This document shows positions 62,219 through 64,000 of a DNA stretch of 64,000 nt, one piece after another. Positions within the stretch are counted from its first letter, which is position 1. Each line of letters starts with the position of its first letter. Under the pieces are notes generated by a model, which was not told the origin of the DNA, searched no databases, and saw only the letters and a list, made by a program, of their open reading frames with translations. Position numbers and translations under genes: made by a program. The stretch lies in contig NZ_JAAZWB010000081.1 in assembly GCF_012524115.1 (NCBI RefSeq), positions 164,273 to 228,272 of the forward strand, written 5' to 3'. This DNA is from Bacillus sp. RO1 (lineage in GTDB: Bacteria; Bacillota; Bacilli; Bacillales; Bacillaceae_I).

Positions 62219-63163
62219 ATGCAGCGGTTTATGTTGGTTGTTTGCGCGTTTTTAATAGGCTCGACACTATTCTTTTCCCCACTTGATGCGACGGCGGCAC
62301 CAAAAGAGGAAGAGGTGGATTCCTACTTGAAGGAAATCGGTTGGACAAGGAAGGATCTTGATAAGTATTTGGCGTTTTATGAGGTGAGCTTGGATGATTT
62401 CAAGGACATCGAACATCTGCGTGATGAGCTTGGGACTCCAATCAATGAGGAGAACCTTCTTGTTATGCTGGAAACCTATGATTTGACGAAAGAAGAGTTA
62501 GAGGTCCTTTTGTCTCGTTTTGGGGAAAAGGTGCAGGATTATACGTTCATTGAGGACTTGGAAATTGCGGTTGACTTCTATATGACCCACGAAGAAGAAG
62601 TGGCTCGCGCGGAGGATTTTCTAGTGTCCATGGGATTTGAAGCTGAAGAAGCACGGCAAATTTTCCAGCATATTTTGAGTCTACCGAAAGATGTGTTAGC
62701 GGAAGAGCTTGAAAGATTGCAAGGGATGTTGAATGAAGAGCCAAATTCCGTTGAAAAGGTGTTTTCCCTTTGGACAGAGTTCATGGAAGTATTCCAGGTG
62801 GAGGCGGACCTTCATGTAGAGGACGGTAGTAGGGTTAAGGTGTCACAGGAAGCGCTTATGCAGCCTGGATGGTTGGAAGGAAAGGAAGTTCATTTAGACA
62901 TTTTTGATGGAGAGGGTTCGCTTCTTGCTTCAGCAGTGATGGATGAGCAAATTGTATCGCCTTCCTATGTGCAGTCTACAGGAAAGGAGCTCATTCATTT
63001 AGGTCAGGTTGGAGTGAAAATGAGTGATGAGCTTTATAACAATAGAATGCCTGATACTGCTTCTATTTATGGGTTGGGGATGTTGGTAGGATTGTGCTTG
63101 TTAGGATTGGCTGGTTTGATGTTAATGTTAAATGGTGCGAGAAAGGTCCGCAGGGGATATTAG
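62219..63163 (+). CDS. processed acidic surface protein with MPDTA sorting signal
   Basis: A 314-residue secreted acidic protein. Signal peptide about 1-26. The mature part is rich in Asp/Glu helices (SYLKEIGWTRKDLDKYL, LLVMLETYDLTKEELEVLLSRFG). The C terminus has NRMPDTAS (MPDTA at 277-281), a hydrophobic stretch (LGMLVGLCLLGLAGLMLML) and ARKVRRGY, the pattern of LPxTA-type sortase substrates. It fits the processed acidic surface protein family, normally encoded next to a class D sortase, as here (four bases downstream). ATG follows AGGAGG. Confidence 0.87.
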   Translation: MQRFMLVVCAFLIGSTLFFSPLDATAAPKEEEVDSYLKEIGWTRKDLDKYLAFYEVSLDDFKDIEHLRDELGTPINEENLLVMLETYDLTKEELEVLLSRFGEKVQDYTFIEDLEIAVDFYMTHEEEVARAEDFLVSMGFEAEEARQIFQHILSLPKDVLAEELERLQGMLNEEPNSVEKVFSLWTEFMEVFQVEADLHVEDGSRVKVSQEALMQPGWLEGKEVHLDIFDGEGSLLASAVMDEQIVSPSYVQSTGKELIHLGQVGVKMSDELYNNRMPDTASIYGLGMLVGLCLLGLAGLMLMLNGARKVRRGY

Positions 63164-63166
63164 GGA

Positions 63167-63790
63167 ATGCGGGAACGTTATTTGGTGGTTGTACTTTGGA
63201 TGGTGATGGTGATTGGGGCTGCTTTGTTTGTTGGAAGCGGCCTTTTGTATTGGCAGGGAGTTTCGGCAGTGGAGGATAGGGTGGATCTTTCTGAGCGGCT
63301 GGAAAAAAAAGAGAGGCAAGTATCTGGTGGTGAACCTGATATGACAAAGACTCAGGCTGTAAGTTTAGCAGCAGGAGAGGAAATCGGAGAAGTCTATTTT
63401 CCTGATTTAGAAGCAAGTATTCCGGTGTTTCACGGTGTATCGGAGGCAGAGCTCGTAAAGGGAGTGGGACATGTTCCGGGTACGCTTTTACCTGGGAACG
63501 GGGGAAACATAGTCCTATCCGGGCATAGGGATACTGTATTTCGTCGGCTTGGGGAGCTTGAGGTTGGCGATAAGGTTATGTTTGGTTTTGATGGTGGTTG
63601 GTACACATATAAGATCGGCAGGATTAGGGTGGTAGACAAAAATGATACTTCGGTAGTGGTCGCGCGGCCTCGTGAGGTATTGACGATAACAACTTGCTAT
63701 CCTTTTACGTTTATTGGGAGAGCACCTGAGCGGTATGTGTTGGAAGCGGAGTTTATTGGTAGGGTAGATGAGGAGGCAGTTGGAGAGTAA
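63167..63790 (+). CDS. srtD: class D sortase
   Basis: A 207-residue membrane-bound transpeptidase. It has an N-terminal membrane segment (VVVLWMVMVIGAALFVGSGLL). The triad is H120 in LSGHRDT, C177 in TITTCYPF and R189 in ERYVLEAEF. Class D sortases of Bacillus recognise LPxTA/LPxTS-like signals and attach proteins to peptidoglycan. Its gene follows a substrate in one operon, and two further LPVTA proteins lie at 28325 and 35219. Confidence 0.93.
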   Translation: MRERYLVVVLWMVMVIGAALFVGSGLLYWQGVSAVEDRVDLSERLEKKERQVSGGEPDMTKTQAVSLAAGEEIGEVYFPDLEASIPVFHGVSEAELVKGVGHVPGTLLPGNGGNIVLSGHRDTVFRRLGELEVGDKVMFGFDGGWYTYKIGRIRVVDKNDTSVVVARPREVLTITTCYPFTFIGRAPERYVLEAEFIGRVDEEAVGE

Positions 63791-63874
63791 GCATCATTTA
63801 TATGAGTTGAGAGGTCGCGGCGGCGTTTTTTTTGTGAAACTACGCCTAAAGTAGTGGTATTTGAATGATTTTCG

Positions 63875-64000
63875 GGTGTGTCAAATAAACTGTGTAAGTT
63901 TTCTTAATCGAGGTACTTAACAGCTCTTCCCTTAAGATTATCATTGATTAATAATTGGTTCATCACTTGTGGCCAATTTTGGACGAAGCCCTTTTCCCAT
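63875..64000 (-). mobile_element. IS256-like transposase, C-terminal part, cut by the window
   Basis: On the minus strand a frame ending at 63904-63906 reads GFVQNWPQVMNQLLINDN and GRAVKYLD, resembling the C terminus of IS256-family transposases (...NW...LNQ...). GTGTCAAATAAACTGTGTAAG at 63876-63896 is a plausible terminal inverted repeat. The 5' part lies beyond 64000. Confidence 0.65.

Noticed and set aside
1..64000. tRNA, rRNA or prophage genes
   Set aside because: No tRNA-like cloverleaf ends, rRNA conserved stretches, integrase or phage structural genes were recognised by eye.

Overview
The window reads as chromosome from a low-GC, endospore-forming Bacillaceae bacterium, of the kind found in Bacillus, Sutcliffiella or neighbouring genera. 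Supporting evidence: strong AGGAGG ribosome binding sites with many TTG and GTG starts, a GerA-type germination protein, a ComK-like competence regulator, a yerO-swrC-type TetR/RND pair, cre-like sites with cores such as TGTAAGCGCTT, a yybP-ykoY manganese riboswitch, and LPxTA-type surface proteins with a class D sortase. No rRNA or tRNA gene was seen. Species cannot be fixed from sequence alone.

Region 1-12 kb is accessory in character. A riboswitch-controlled TerC transporter, an Anabaena-sensory-rhodopsin-like microbial rhodopsin, a NERD protein broken by an amber codon in its zinc finger, and a TetR-controlled RND pump are separated by several families of short dispersed repeats. A 20-unit, 52-bp tandem array (8553-9590) follows the pump. 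Then come a YqzG/YhdC-like secreted protein, a lipoprotein and an LD-carboxypeptidase. Region 12-28 kb holds an orphan GerA-type protein, a second TerC, two related small possible spore-surface proteins, a thioredoxin-like protein, a MerR-type coiled-coil protein, RarD, a large Vpr-like subtilase, an ECF sigma/anti-sigma pair and several small proteins.

Region 28-42 kb holds a 1919-residue wall-anchored amylopullulanase with two GH13 active sites and an LRR surface protein; both end in LPVTA sorting signals. Next come ComK, GalE, VanZ and a glutamate dehydrogenase-type enzyme. Region 42-54.7 kb has two divergent cyclic-di-GMP proteins, then a carbohydrate block: two ABC permeases, a solute-binding lipoprotein, a YesM/YesN-like two-component system and a Gfo/Idh/MocA oxidoreductase, with cre-like sites. 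Region 54.8-64 kb has a YflT-like stress protein, a MITE-like element with a target duplication, a GT2-GtrA protein, ManA, a SEC-C protein, and a processed acidic surface protein next to a class D sortase. The window ends inside an IS256-like transposase.

The clearest links are these. The sortase at 63.2 kb is likely to anchor three proteins in the window: its neighbour (MPDTA) and two distant LPVTA proteins. The amylopullulanase, the sugar ABC system and the cre-like sites point to starch-derived sugar use under catabolite control. The best candidates for a second look are the rhodopsin, the 52-bp array, the broken NERD zinc finger and the dispersed repeats.
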